Shown here: piece by piece, positions 55,676 through 64,000 of the stretch | Layout: each line of letters begins with the position of its first letter | How positions within the stretch are numbered: the stretch's first letter is position 1 | Source of the DNA: Brevundimonas sp. | Lineage (GTDB): Bacteria; Pseudomonadota; Alphaproteobacteria; Caulobacterales; Caulobacteraceae | Assembly (NCBI RefSeq): GCF_013912005.1 | Contig: NZ_JACESB010000011.1 | Span: 18,484-82,483, forward strand | DNA length: 64,000 nt | Direction: 5' to 3' | The notes under the pieces: generated by a model | Databases searched by the model: none | What the model saw: only the letters and a program-made list of their open reading frames with translations | What the model was told of the DNA's origin: nothing | Position numbers and translations under genes: made by a program

Positions 55676-56185
55676 CGTGGCGTCCCCCGTCTCGCAGGCC
55701 CCGTCGCGAATCCCGCCCTCGAGATTGACCGTGGCGTCGGCGTTCTCGACCACGCCGAGGCGACAGATCCGCAGGCCATGGTCGGCTTCCAGCGCCGACA
55801 GCCAGGCGAAGCCCGTCCCGCTGGGGACGGAGGCGACGCGGAAGGCCAGTCCCCCGTCCGGACCCATCGACAGATCGGCGGCCAGCCCCGCGGCCTCGGC
55901 CGTGCGCCGCACCAGCGGCTCCAGCCCCTCCGCCCCGGCCCGGCGGGGCCCCGACGTCTCCGGCGCCAGTCGCGCGAGGTCCCGCCGGGCCGCGGCGGCC
56001 TCGACCGTCGCCTCGGCCCGGCGCTCCGCGGCCGCCGAGCGCCAGTCCATCAGCGGCCGCACGAGACCCAGCCACGCCGCCGTGGCGACGAACAGCGCCG
56101 CCATCACCACCAGCAGACGCCGCTCGCGCAGCGTCCGCCCCTCCCACCACTGCGCCGCCGGCGCCGGAAGCCGCATCTCCATCAC
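55670..56185 (-). CDS. gspM: Type II secretion inner-membrane protein M
   Basis: This 171-residue protein has one membrane helix (RLLVVMAALFVATAAWLGLV) near residue 24, then a helical stalk rich in Ala and Glu (AAERRAEATVEAAAARRDLA) and a C-terminal ferredoxin-like domain. It is the size and shape of GspM, which pairs with GspL at the inner-membrane platform. Its ATG overlaps the gspL stop by 4 bp. It is the last gene of the operon seen here. Its stop codon abuts the kinase stop codon, the two forming TGATCA. Confidence 0.88.
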   Translation of the reverse strand: MMEMRLPAPAAQWWEGRTLRERRLLVVMAALFVATAAWLGLVRPLMDWRSAAAERRAEATVEAAAARRDLARLAPETSGPRRAGAEGLEPLVRRTAEAAGLAADLSMGPDGGLAFRVASVPSGTGFAWLSALEADHGLRICRLGVVENADATVNLEGGIRDGACETGDATA

Positions 56186-57282
56186 AGGGCTCCTATGGTG
56201 ATGTCGCTGACCACCCGGCCGGCGTCGTCCGCGGTGCCGGTGACGGTCACCGACATCCCCGCCTCGATCATCGCGGCGCGCAGGGCCTCGATGTCCCCGT
56301 AGGCCGGATGGCTGACCGTCGCCTTCACCCCCTCGCCCGGATCGGCGATCAGAATGTCGAGTTCGGCTCCCTCGACCCGCTCCACGGCCGCGAACAGGGC
56401 GGCGGCCGCCGCGCTCACGCCGCCGGGCGGCGGCGCGACGCCCGCCTGCCGGCGCAGGTCGGCGGCCGGATCGGGCGAGTCGGCCAGCGCCGGGATGCGC
56501 GCCGCGATCGCCTCGCGGGTCTCCGCCCGCATCCGCTCCGCCGCCATGTCGTCGCGGAGCGCGCCGGCCAGCAGCAGCGCCAGCGGCGAGACCGCCACCG
56601 CCGCCGCGAGCGCCGCCGCCCGGCGCCAGCTCCCCGCCGGTCGCTTGCCGGCGCGAAGCCCGTCGAGCAGGTTCAGCGGCGGCCGCCGCGCGGCGGCGAT
56701 CAGCCCCTGCTCGACCGCGGCGGGCTCGGCCACCGGCGTGATCGTCCGCCCGCCGGCCACCAGCTCCGCCAGCTCCGGCTGGACCGCGGCGGCGAAGCGG
56801 CGGCCCCTCAGGGCCAGGCTGCCGTCAAAGGTCACGGCGTTCAGCGCCCCCTCGTCCTCCGGCTCCGGCACCGTCAGCACGTCGGGCAGCACCACGTCCG
56901 GGGCGGCGCCGAGGCTCTCCAGATGATCCACCCACGCCTGCAGCAGCGGACGGCTGACCACCGCCGTCAGCCGCGGCTCGCCCGGCGGCGGCGCCTCCCC
57001 CACGGCGACGACCAGCCGGTCGCCCGGCGCGGCGACGGTCTCGCGCAGGGCCCAGGCCGCGGCGGCCCGCACCTGCGCCGGCGATCCCGGCGGCAGCTCC
57101 AGCCAGCGCACGGTGACGTCCGCGCCCGGTGCGACGGCGACGGTGCGCATCGGCTCCAGCGCAAGCGGGCGTTCGGCGTCCAGCAGGCCGCGATCGCGCA
57201 CGCGCCCGTCCTCGCCGACCACCAGCCAGGGGGCGGGATCGGCGCTGTGCGCCGGGATCAGGATCAGGCGGATCGGCTTCAT
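56182..57282 (-). CDS. gspL: Type II secretion inner-membrane protein L
   Basis: This 366-residue protein starts at ATG 57282. The cytoplasmic actin-like domain includes VTVRWLELPPGSPAQVRAAA and the motif PPLNLLDG near residue 201 (GspL proteins carry NLLQG here). A single membrane helix follows near residues 222-242 (RAAALAAAVAVSPLALLLAG), then a periplasmic domain. It links the GspE ATPase to the membrane platform. Overlaps gspM by 4 bp and gspK by 4 bp. Confidence 0.88.
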   Translation of the reverse strand: MKPIRLILIPAHSADPAPWLVVGEDGRVRDRGLLDAERPLALEPMRTVAVAPGADVTVRWLELPPGSPAQVRAAAAWALRETVAAPGDRLVVAVGEAPPPGEPRLTAVVSRPLLQAWVDHLESLGAAPDVVLPDVLTVPEPEDEGALNAVTFDGSLALRGRRFAAAVQPELAELVAGGRTITPVAEPAAVEQGLIAAARRPPLNLLDGLRAGKRPAGSWRRAAALAAAVAVSPLALLLAGALRDDMAAERMRAETREAIAARIPALADSPDPAADLRRQAGVAPPPGGVSAAAAALFAAVERVEGAELDILIADPGEGVKATVSHPAYGDIEALRAAMIEAGMSVTVTGTADDAGRVVSDITIGAL

Positions 57283-58262
57283 TCGTCGGGAGTCCAGCGC
57301 TGGATGACAGTGCGCACCGCGCCGTCGCCGGGCGCGTGCAGAAGGGCGGTGCGCACGGCCCGCAGGCCGGCGAGCTCGACGTCGATGCGCACCTCGAAGA
57401 AGCGGGTCTGGACGGTCAGCTGCTCGTCCGCCGCCGTCGGCAGCGCCGCCGCCCCGGGATCGGCGCGGAAGGCGGCCACATCCCGCCAGCCGGCGGCCGG
57501 GCGGCGCTCGATCAGCCGCCGCGCCTCCGCCGCCGGCAGGGCGCCGTCCGCGAGCATCACCAGCAGCGGCGCCTGGGCCGGGCTCAGGGTGTTGACGTTC
57601 AGCATCGCGGGCCGGGTGGTCGGCAGGGCGCACAGCCAGGGTCGCAGGCGCCGGTACAGGGCGGGGTCCATGCCCTGCACCGCCCTCAGCTCGCTGACCT
57701 CGGCCAGCATCACCCCGGCGGTCCGGTACGGCTCCGCCAGGCCGGCGTAGGCGCCGTCCTCGGCGCCGAGGGGCCGCGGCTCGGAATCGGCGTCCATCCA
57801 GTCGACCAGGGCGTCGGCCACGGCGCGCATCCGGCTCTCCGGCGCCCCGACCGCGCGGCCGAGCGCGAGGAACTGCGCCACCCCCTCCGGCCGCGCCGTC
57901 AGGTCCTCGCCGATGCCCTGCACCACGCTGTTCAGGTTGAAGCAGGCCTGGCCGTCGGCGACCACGGCGCTGAGCGCGCCGTCCTCCAGCGGAAAGTCGA
58001 GCCGACGCCCGTTCCACTGCGGCTGCACCGGGGTGCGCGCCGGATCGGCGGCGACCAGGCGGCCGATCTCGCGTCGGGCCAGAAGCTCCGCCCCGGCGGC
58101 GTACCACTGGGCCTGGGCCTGCCGCTCGACGTTGCTGGTCCGCCGCACGGAGAAGCGCACGTCGTCCAGCAGGGCCGCCGCCACCGCCGCCATCACCGCC
58201 ACCAGCAGCAGCACCGTCAGCAGCGCCATGCCCTCGCGATCGCGCTGTCGCCGCCCGGCCAT
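57279..58262 (-). CDS. gspK: Type II secretion minor pseudopilin K
   Basis: This 327-residue protein starts at ATG 58262. A short basic leader (RRQRDRE) ends in Gly before MALLTVLLLVAVMAAVAAAL, the pseudopilin cleavage site and helix. The fifth mature residue is Thr, not Glu; GspK characteristically lacks that Glu, which lets it cap the pseudopilus tip with GspI and GspJ. The C-terminal half contains the LNVNTLSPAQAPLLVMLADG stretch, typical of GspK. The ATG overlaps the gspJ stop as TGATG. Confidence 0.93.
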   Translation of the reverse strand: MAGRRQRDREGMALLTVLLLVAVMAAVAAALLDDVRFSVRRTSNVERQAQAQWYAAGAELLARREIGRLVAADPARTPVQPQWNGRRLDFPLEDGALSAVVADGQACFNLNSVVQGIGEDLTARPEGVAQFLALGRAVGAPESRMRAVADALVDWMDADSEPRPLGAEDGAYAGLAEPYRTAGVMLAEVSELRAVQGMDPALYRRLRPWLCALPTTRPAMLNVNTLSPAQAPLLVMLADGALPAAEARRLIERRPAAGWRDVAAFRADPGAAALPTAADEQLTVQTRFFEVRIDVELAGLRAVRTALLHAPGDGAVRTVIQRWTPDE

Positions 58263-58855
58263 CAGACGCCGCCGACCAGGAACAGCTGATCCATCGGACC
58301 GAAGCCCTCCAGCGTCATGCGCAACCGCACGGCGTCGGGCAGCGGCCGCTCCGGGGTGGTCAGATAGGCCGGCGCCTCGGCCCCGTCGCGTACGAAGCTG
58401 ACCGACAGGTCGCGCACCCCCCGGTACAGCACCTGCGGCGGTCCCGGGCGGCTGCCGTCGAGATGGCCCGACACCCGGCGCTCCAGGCGGCCGTCGACCA
58501 GCCGGTACTCGACCCGCTGCAGGGAGGGGCGCGGCCGCTCGCCGGGATTGCTCCAGCCGGCCCGGACGAGGGTCAGCACCGGCTCGCCCGGCGCGCCGGC
58601 GCCGGTCATCGGCTGCGGCATCGGCCGGCCCGTCGGTCCGCGGGCGCGGCGCGGGGCCGCCTGTCCGATATCCGCCCGCAGCAGGCTGCGCAGGCGCTGC
58701 AGGTCGGCGGTGCGCTCCGTCGCCGCCTTGACCGCGAAGCGCGTGTCGATCGAACGCGCCAGCACGGCCGTCCCCGCGGCCGCCAGCAGGGCGAAGATCG
58801 CCAGCGACACCAGCACCTCGACGAGGGTGAAACCGGCCCGGTCGCCGCCGCTCAT
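58262..58855 (-). CDS. gspJ: Type II secretion minor pseudopilin J
   Basis: This 197-residue protein starts at ATG 58855. The leader MSGGDRAG is followed by FTLVEVLVSLAIFALLAAAG, a class III prepilin signal with Glu at mature position 5. The rest (LQRVEYRLVDGRLERRVSG and DLSVSFVRDG) matches GspJ, which forms the tip complex with GspI and GspK. The start overlaps gspI by 4 bp, and the stop overlaps gspK by one base. Confidence 0.92.
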   Translation of the reverse strand: MSGGDRAGFTLVEVLVSLAIFALLAAAGTAVLARSIDTRFAVKAATERTADLQRLRSLLRADIGQAAPRRARGPTGRPMPQPMTGAGAPGEPVLTLVRAGWSNPGERPRPSLQRVEYRLVDGRLERRVSGHLDGSRPGPPQVLYRGVRDLSVSFVRDGAEAPAYLTTPERPLPDAVRLRMTLEGFGPMDQLFLVGGV

Positions 58856-59214
58856 GGCGCCCGCTCCACGAACAGGGTGCGGTCCGCGGCCAGTCCCTCG
58901 TCCGTCGACACGCGGATGTCCACGCGCAGCAGGCGCGGATCGTCGGTGGCGGCCACCGTCCGAGTCCAGCGCCAGGGCCGGTCGGCGAGGGTCGCCGCGC
59001 CGTCGGTGACGCCCTCGGCGAGGGCCGGCGCGATCGCCGCCTCCACCGCCAGGTTCTCCGCCACCACCCCGCCCAGGGTCCGGTCCGCCACCCGCGCCGC
59101 CGACCGCGTGCTCTCGCCCGTGAGGTTGAGCAGGGCCATGGCCGCGAGGCTGAACACGGCCAGCGCCACGAGCAGCTCGACGAGGCTGAAGCCGTCCCGC
59201 CTGCAATCAATCAT
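58852..59214 (-). CDS. gspI: Type II secretion minor pseudopilin I
   Basis: This 120-residue protein begins MIDCRRDGFSLVELLVALAV, a short leader, Gly, and the mature FSLVE sequence with Glu5. Size and the absence of a long C-terminal domain fit GspI. It starts 8 bp inside the gspH 3' end and overlaps gspJ by 4 bp. GspI nucleates the pseudopilus tip with GspJ and GspK. Confidence 0.92.
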   Translation of the reverse strand: MIDCRRDGFSLVELLVALAVFSLAAMALLNLTGESTRSAARVADRTLGGVVAENLAVEAAIAPALAEGVTDGAATLADRPWRWTRTVAATDDPRLLRVDIRVSTDEGLAADRTLFVERAP

Positions 59215-59671
59215 TGATCGACACCTCGCCGGCCCCGTCCACGGCCACGCGCACGCCGCGGCCGTCGCGCGTCAGCGCCAGCTGCGCCGGCTCGGCCGCG
59301 CCGGTCGGATCGAAGCTCACGCGCAGCGGCGGCTCGACCGGGGCGGCGGTCACGCCGTCGCTCCACCGCTCGGCGCGGAACGGGCCTTCGGCCAGCGGCG
59401 ACCAGCCGGCCCCGTCGAACACCGAAAAGGCGTAACCGGCCGCCGTCGCCTCCACGGCGACGGTGCGGTTGGTCAGGATCGCCTCCTCCCGCGCGCGCTG
59501 CAGGCGGGCGGCGAACCGCTCCGCATCCTCGCCGGCCGAGGGGCGGGGGTCGGGCATCGTCAGCACCACGGCCCCGGCGGCGAGGCCGATGATGGCCACC
59601 GTCATCAGCAGCTCCACGAGGGTGAAGCCGGCCCGGGGCTCAGACCTGCCAGTTGCCGAGGTCGGCGTCAT
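59207..59671 (-). CDS. gspH: Type II secretion minor pseudopilin H
   Basis: This 154-residue protein starts at ATG 59671, 32 bp inside the gspG 3' end. After a 15-residue leader the mature sequence GFTLVELLMTVAIIGLAAGA starts with the pseudopilin signature. The rest contains ERFAARLQRAREEAILTNRT and AAEPAQLALTRDGRGVRVAV, as in GspH, which links the tip to the main filament. The rather long overlap with gspG is unusual but no better start exists in frame. Confidence 0.9.
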   Translation of the reverse strand: MTPTSATGRSEPRAGFTLVELLMTVAIIGLAAGAVVLTMPDPRPSAGEDAERFAARLQRAREEAILTNRTVAVEATAAGYAFSVFDGAGWSPLAEGPFRAERWSDGVTAAPVEPPLRVSFDPTGAAEPAQLALTRDGRGVRVAVDGAGEVSIND

Positions 59672-60098
59672 CGCCCTCGCCCCCTTCCCGGCCGTCGGCC
59701 CCGAAGGACCAGACGTCGAACTGGCCGCCGTGCGCGCTGTTGCGGCGGTACTGGTAGGGATTGCCCCACGGGTCCTCGGGCAGGCGGCGGACGTAGCCGC
59801 CCTGCCGGTAGCGCTCGGGTCGGGCCAGGCCGGACGGCGCGGCGACCAGCGCCTGCAGCCCCTGGGAGTCCTCGGGGAAGGTCAGGTTGTCGAGCCGGTA
59901 GGTCTCCAGCGCCTGCTCCAGCACGGCGATGTCCGCCCGCGCCTTGCCGACCATGGCCTTGTCCTGGCTGGGCAGGACGTTGATCGCCACCACCGTGGCC
60001 AGCAGGCCGATGATGACGATGACCACCATCAGCTCGACAAGGGTGAAGCCGGCGCGCTTGCGGCGGCGGGCGGCGGCGGCCTGTTTCGGTTGGGTCAT
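59640..60098 (-). CDS. gspG: Type II secretion major pseudopilin G
   Basis: The start is ATG 60098, preceded by AAGGAG seven bases upstream; an upstream ATG five codons earlier covers the ribosome site and is less likely. The basic leader TQPKQAAAARRRKRAG is followed by FTLVELMVVIVIIGLLATVV, with Gly at -1 and Glu5. The C-terminal part has LPEDPWGNPYQYRRNSAHGG and FGADGREGGEGDDADLGNW, the calcium-binding loop and Trp signature of GspG. It forms the filament that pushes exoproteins through the secretin. Confidence 0.96.
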   Translation of the reverse strand: MTQPKQAAAARRRKRAGFTLVELMVVIVIIGLLATVVAINVLPSQDKAMVGKARADIAVLEQALETYRLDNLTFPEDSQGLQALVAAPSGLARPERYRQGGYVRRLPEDPWGNPYQYRRNSAHGGQFDVWSFGADGREGGEGDDADLGNWQV

Positions 60099-60109
60099 GG
60101 CGGGCTCCT

Positions 60110-61324
60110 TCAACTCAGGGCCAGGGTGTTGATCTGCAGGATAGGCAGCAGGATCGAGAGCACGATGAGCGCCACGACGCCGCCCATGACCACGATGATC
60201 GCCGGCTCCAGCAGGCTGAGCATCACCGCGGTGAAGGTCGAGAACTCCCGCTCCAGGTAGTCGGCGGCGCGTTCCAGCATCGGCTCCAGCCGGCCGCTGC
60301 TCTCGCCGGAGGCGGTCATGTGCACGAGGATCGGCGGGAACACCCCCGCCACCCGCATCGCCGCCGACAGGCCGCCGCCTTCGCGCACCGCCTCGGCCAT
60401 GCGCTCGGTGGCCTGGCGCAGGGCGCGGTTGTGGACCGTACGGGCGGTGATCGTCAGCCCCTCCAGCACCGGCAGGCCGGCCGCCAGCATGGTCGACAGC
60501 GTCCGCGCCATCCGGGCCCCGTGCAGGTCGCGGCTCAGCCGCCCGACCACCGGCAGCCGCAGCACGGCCGTGTCCACCCGCAGGCGGAAGGCCGGATTGC
60601 GCAGGCCCAGCGCCAGCCCCGCGGCGGCCAGCACGACCAGCAGGACGCCCAGCCAGCCCCAGTCCCGCATCAGCCCGGACACCCCGATCACCAGCCGCGT
60701 CAGCAGCGGCAGGGTCTGGTTCATGCTGTCGAACTGGTCGACCACCTTGGGCACCACGAAGGTCATCAGCGCGGCGATCACGCCCAGGGCGACCACCGCC
60801 AGCACCGCCGGATACACCAGCGCCGTGATCACCTTGCCGCGCACCTGCTGGTCGCGCTCCAGACCGTCGGCCAGCCGCTCGAGGATCGGCCCCAGCGCGC
60901 CCGACGCCTCTCCCGCCGCGACCATGGCCCGGTACAGCGGCGGGAAGGCCGCGCCCTGCTGGCCCATGGCGTCCGACAGGCGCCGCCCCTCGAGCACCCC
61001 GGTGTGCACCCCGTCCAGCACCCGACGGACGATGGGCCGCTCGGCCTGCAGGGCGATGCTGCGCAGCGCCTCCTCGATCGGCGCGACCGACACCAGGGTG
61101 GCCAGCTGGCGCGTGGTCAGGGCGAGGGTCCGGGAGTCGAGCCGCAGCCCGCGCGTCGCCCGCTTCGGTCCCGACGCGGCCCGCGCCTGGCCGGCCGTGA
61201 CCTGCAGCGGCAGGAGCCGGCGGCGCCCCAGCGCCGCCCGCACGGCCGCCTCGTCCGCCGCCGTCAGCGTGCCGGTCACCGTCCGGCCGCCGGCGTCCGC
61301 CGCCACATAGTCGAACACCGCCAT
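60110..61324 (-). CDS. gspF: Type II secretion inner-membrane platform protein F
   Basis: This 404-residue protein starts at ATG 61324, which overlaps the gspE stop as TGATG. Two homologous GspF domains each carry the pattern seen in RRLSDAMGQQGAAFPPLYRA and GLSAAMRVAGVFPPILVHMT. Three hydrophobic segments include VLAVVALGVIAALMTFVVP and LGVLLVVLAAAGLALGLRN, with the last near the C-terminus. It is the polytopic platform that anchors the pseudopilus and couples to GspE. Confidence 0.95.
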   Translation of the reverse strand: MAVFDYVAADAGGRTVTGTLTAADEAAVRAALGRRRLLPLQVTAGQARAASGPKRATRGLRLDSRTLALTTRQLATLVSVAPIEEALRSIALQAERPIVRRVLDGVHTGVLEGRRLSDAMGQQGAAFPPLYRAMVAAGEASGALGPILERLADGLERDQQVRGKVITALVYPAVLAVVALGVIAALMTFVVPKVVDQFDSMNQTLPLLTRLVIGVSGLMRDWGWLGVLLVVLAAAGLALGLRNPAFRLRVDTAVLRLPVVGRLSRDLHGARMARTLSTMLAAGLPVLEGLTITARTVHNRALRQATERMAEAVREGGGLSAAMRVAGVFPPILVHMTASGESSGRLEPMLERAADYLEREFSTFTAVMLSLLEPAIIVVMGGVVALIVLSILLPILQINTLALS

Positions 61325-62835
61325 CAGGCCGCCGCCCCGGCTTCCGCCCGGCCGCCGTCCTCGTCCGCCTGCTGACGCGTCACCCGCACCGCCTCCTCGA
61401 CCGAGGTGACCCCGGCCTGGACCAGCGCGCGGGCCCGTTCCGACAGGGTTCCGCCGCGGTCGAAGGCGGCGGCCACGATGGCCTCCTCGCCGGCCTCGGC
61501 CGCGATCAGTCGCCGGATCCGGTCGTCGACGCGGATCACCTCGTAGAGGCCGGCCCGGCCGACATAGCCGGTGTGGTTGCAGTGGGCGCAGCCGTGCGCC
61601 CGCCACACCGTCTGCCCGACCGGCACGCCCGCCAGCCGCGCCGTGGCCGGATCGGCGGACTCCGCCTGCCGGCACTCGCCGCACAGCCGGCGCACCAGCC
61701 GCTGCGCCACCACCAGCCGCAGGGTCGAAGCGAGCAGGAAGGGCTCCACGCCCATGTCGCGCAGCCGCGTCACGGCGCCGACCGCGTCGTTGGTGTGCAC
61801 CGTCGACAGCACCAGGTGGCCGGTCAACGAGGCCTGGACGGCGATCGCCGCCGTCTCCACGTCCCGGATCTCCCCGACCATCACCACATCAGGGTCCTGG
61901 CGCAGGATGGCCCGCAGCCCGGCGGCGAAGGTCATTCCCACCCTGGCGTTCACCTGGGTCTGGCCCACCCCGTCGATGGCGTACTCGACCGGGTCCTCGA
62001 CGGTCAGGATGTTGCGCGTGGCGTCGTTCAGCAGCGACAGGCCGGCGTACAGCGACGTGGTCTTGCCCGAGCCGGTGGGACCGGTCACGAGGATGATGCC
62101 GTTGGGCTCGCGCAGCGCCGCCTGGAAGGCCTCCAGCGCGTCCGGCGCCATGCCCAGCTGGTCCAGCCGCAGCTCGGCCTGGTCCTTGTCGAGGATGCGC
62201 AGCACCACCCGCTCGCCTCCGCGGGACGGCAGGGTCGAAACCCGCACGTCCAGCGACTTGCCGCCCAGCGCCAGCGGGATGCGGCCGTCCTGCGGCGTGC
62301 GCTTCTCGGCGATGTCCAGGCGCGCCATCACCTTGATGCGCGACACCAGCAGCGGCGTGATCCGCGGGCTCAGCGAATGGGCCTCGCGCAGGACGCCGTC
62401 GACACGCATGCGCACCGTCAGGGCGCTCTCGAACGGCTCCAGGTGGATGTCGGAGGCGCCGAGGCGCACGGCTTCGGCGATGATGCCGTTGATCAGCCGG
62501 ATCACCGGCGCGTCGTCGGCGCTGTCCAGAAGGTCCTCGGCCGCGGGGATGTCCTCGATCAGGCTGTCGAGCCCCGACGGCACGTCGAAGTCATCGCCGC
62601 CCGCGGCGCGCAGGCTGTCGTCGGCGTAGGCGCGCGACAGCTGGCGATCGAACGCGGCCTGCTCCAGTCGCTCGACCCGCAGCGGACGTCCAAGGGCGCG
62701 ACGCGCCTCGACCAGGGCCAGGGGATCGGCCCCCTCCCGCAGCCCCACCACCGCCACCTCGCCGGCGTCCAGCAGCACGACGCCGTGGCGCTTGGCGAAG
62801 CCGTAGGGCAGGTCCGGATTGACCACGGTGATCAT
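61324..62835 (-). CDS. gspE: Type II secretion ATPase E
   Basis: This 503-residue protein starts at ATG 62835 (MITVVNPDLPYGF), 7 bp after the gspD stop. It has Walker A GPTGSGKTTSLYAGL near residue 260, the Asp box LTVEDPVEYAIDGVGQ, Walker B ILRQDPDVVMVGEIRDVETA and the His box STVHTNDAVGAV. A zinc tetra-cysteine motif (CGEC and, after an insert, CAHC) is visible in the last third, as in most GspE proteins. It powers pseudopilus assembly at the inner membrane. Confidence 0.96.
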   Translation of the reverse strand: MITVVNPDLPYGFAKRHGVVLLDAGEVAVVGLREGADPLALVEARRALGRPLRVERLEQAAFDRQLSRAYADDSLRAAGGDDFDVPSGLDSLIEDIPAAEDLLDSADDAPVIRLINGIIAEAVRLGASDIHLEPFESALTVRMRVDGVLREAHSLSPRITPLLVSRIKVMARLDIAEKRTPQDGRIPLALGGKSLDVRVSTLPSRGGERVVLRILDKDQAELRLDQLGMAPDALEAFQAALREPNGIILVTGPTGSGKTTSLYAGLSLLNDATRNILTVEDPVEYAIDGVGQTQVNARVGMTFAAGLRAILRQDPDVVMVGEIRDVETAAIAVQASLTGHLVLSTVHTNDAVGAVTRLRDMGVEPFLLASTLRLVVAQRLVRRLCGECRQAESADPATARLAGVPVGQTVWRAHGCAHCNHTGYVGRAGLYEVIRVDDRIRRLIAAEAGEEAIVAAAFDRGGTLSERARALVQAGVTSVEEAVRVTRQQADEDGGRAEAGAAA

Positions 62836-62842
62836 GGCCGCC

Positions 62843-64000
62843 TCATTCCCCGACCGGCGGCAGCGGCGAGATGACGATGTCGCCCGGCGCCGCGAGGGGA
62901 GCCGGCGCGGTCGGCGGCTGGGTGCGCATGTATTCGCGCAGCATCTCGTCCAGCCCGGGCTCGCGGTCGGGCGCATTGTTCAGCTGCTGCTGGCGCATGT
63001 AGCCCCAGCGATCGGCGCTCAGCTGCTGGGCGTCGGCCTGGCTGCGGATGATGGTCGGGCGGATGAAGACCATCAGGTTGGTGCGGCCCCGCTGCCGGCT
63101 CGTCGACCGGAACAGCGCCCCCAGCCCCGGGATGTCGCCCAGCCCCGGCACCTTGTCGATCGCCAGGCGGTCGTTCTGGTCGAGCAACCCGCCGGCCACG
63201 GCGATGTCGCCGTCGTCGACCACCAGCGTGGTCTCCAACTGGCGCTTGTTCAGCACCAGGTCCGTGGCCGCGTCGGTCAGCACCCCGTTGATGCTCGACA
63301 CCTCCTGGCGCAGGAACAGGGTGATCGAACCGCCGGCGTTGATCTGCGGCCGCACCACCAGCTTCACGCCGATGTCCTGCCGCTGCGTGGTGCGAAACGG
63401 ATTGGAGTTGCCGTCCAGCAGCGTCTCGCCCGTGGTGATCGGCACCTCCTGGCCGACCAGGATGGTCGCCTCCTCGTTGTCCAGCGTCATCAGCGACGGG
63501 GTCTGCAGCAGGTTGGAGCCGTCGTCGGTCTTGGCCGCATTGATGATGAAGCCGAACAGGCCGTCGCCGATGCGGCCGCCGCCGCCGCCGATGAAGCCGT
63601 TGGCCCCCAGCAGGCTGTTCAGGGCGAGGTTCTGCAGCTGCTCCCGCAGCGGGTCGTCCTCGTCCAGCTGGCCCGCCCCGACGCCGCCGGCGATGGGGAC
63701 CAGCGGCGCGGCGCTGTCGGAATAGTTGGTCAGGCCCAGCGGATTTCCGTCCTCGCCGGCGAGCAGCCACTGCACGCCCAATTCGCGCACGGCGTTGTCC
63801 GACAGCTCGACGACGATCGCCTCGATCAGCACCTGCTGGCGCCGCTGGTCCAGCTGTCGGATCACCTCGGCCAGCATGCGCTGGGTGTCGCCCGAGGCCG
63901 AGATCACCAAGGCATTGGCCCCGGGGAAGCGGGCGATGGTGGCGCGCTGGCCCGGCAGGGGCGCGGCCGGGGCCAATGCCTTGGTGATCTCGGCCTCGGG
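62843..64000 (-). CDS. gspD: Type II secretion outer-membrane secretin D, C-terminal part (cut by window edge)
   Basis: The frame enters from the right edge and ends at 62843. It begins in the N3-type domain with FPGANALVISASGDTQRM and the VRELGVQWLLAGEDG segment, then the secretin barrel region with VGQEVPITTGETLLDG and TLVVDDGDIAVAGGLLDQND, and the family motif VPGLGDIPGLGALFRS. The short S-domain tail ends VISPLPPVGE. A Gly-rich stretch (GGGGGRIGDG) is typical of the gate region. It forms the 12- to 15-subunit outer-membrane channel. The N-terminal domains lie outside the window. Confidence 0.95.
   Translation of the reverse strand, partial: PEAEITKALAPAAPLPGQRATIARFPGANALVISASGDTQRMLAEVIRQLDQRRQQVLIEAIVVELSDNAVRELGVQWLLAGEDGNPLGLTNYSDSAAPLVPIAGGVGAGQLDEDDPLREQLQNLALNSLLGANGFIGGGGGRIGDGLFGFIINAAKTDDGSNLLQTPSLMTLDNEEATILVGQEVPITTGETLLDGNSNPFRTTQRQDIGVKLVVRPQINAGGSITLFLRQEVSSINGVLTDAATDLVLNKRQLETTLVVDDGDIAVAGGLLDQNDRLAIDKVPGLGDIPGLGALFRSTSRQRGRTNLMVFIRPTIIRSQADAQQLSADRWGYMRQQQLNNAPDREPGLDEMLREYMRTQPPTAPAPLAAPGDIVISPLPPVGE

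Overview
The window is GC-rich DNA with tightly packed genes and short intergenic gaps. It carries four large TonB-dependent receptors, many short-chain dehydrogenases, acyl-CoA ligases and esterases, and a ten-gene type II secretion operon. This mix fits an alphaproteobacterium of the Caulobacterales or Sphingomonadales type. That placement is inferred from gene content only: no rRNA or housekeeping marker is present.

Positions 1 to about 15,730 read as a defence or conflict island. In order they hold the start of a KAP-family P-loop NTPase, a divergent HEPN-domain protein with the RNHLEH motif, the decayed remains of a nitrilase and a RidA protein, and a compact three-gene cassette (winged-helix protein, ParA/MinD-like ATPase with a helical-repeat tail, large nitrilase-fold amidohydrolase). 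These are followed by an orphan minimal nucleotidyltransferase and a type I restriction-modification operon (hsdM, hsdS, a GIY-YIG protein, hsdR). The three-gene cassette is the best candidate for an undescribed system.

Positions 15,950 to 42,540 are a catabolic and transport region. A TetR/SDR divergent pair has an unusually clear double operator. A TonB receptor, TetR regulator, carboxylesterase and MFS transporter follow, then a ligase, serine hydrolase, TonB receptor and SDR group. Three promoters in this stretch share a gapless 28-bp inverted-repeat element, which suggests one regulon, most simply governed by the TetR protein at 22,711. A second TonB receptor is coupled to a glycerophosphodiester phosphodiesterase. 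A four-gene CoA-thioester operon (CoA-transferase, two enoyl-CoA hydratases, ligase) diverges from a PaaX-like regulator.

Positions 42,640 to 47,400 encode a heavy-metal RND efflux pair with a small Cys/His-rich periplasmic protein. Positions 48,450 to 53,490 hold what looks like a second, rearranged copy of the ligase/SDR/serine hydrolase/TonB receptor cassette, in which only a C-terminal stub of the ligase survives. A hybrid PAS-GAF histidine kinase, whose 5' end lacks a normal start codon, converges with the type II secretion operon gspD-E-F-G-H-I-J-K-L-M. That operon is read on the minus strand and runs off the right edge within gspD.

Working model: substrates enter through the TonB receptors, are cleaved by the esterases and serine hydrolases, activated by the acyl-CoA ligases, and oxidised by the SDRs and hydratases under TetR and PaaX control. 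The type II system exports enzymes. The left end defends against mobile DNA.
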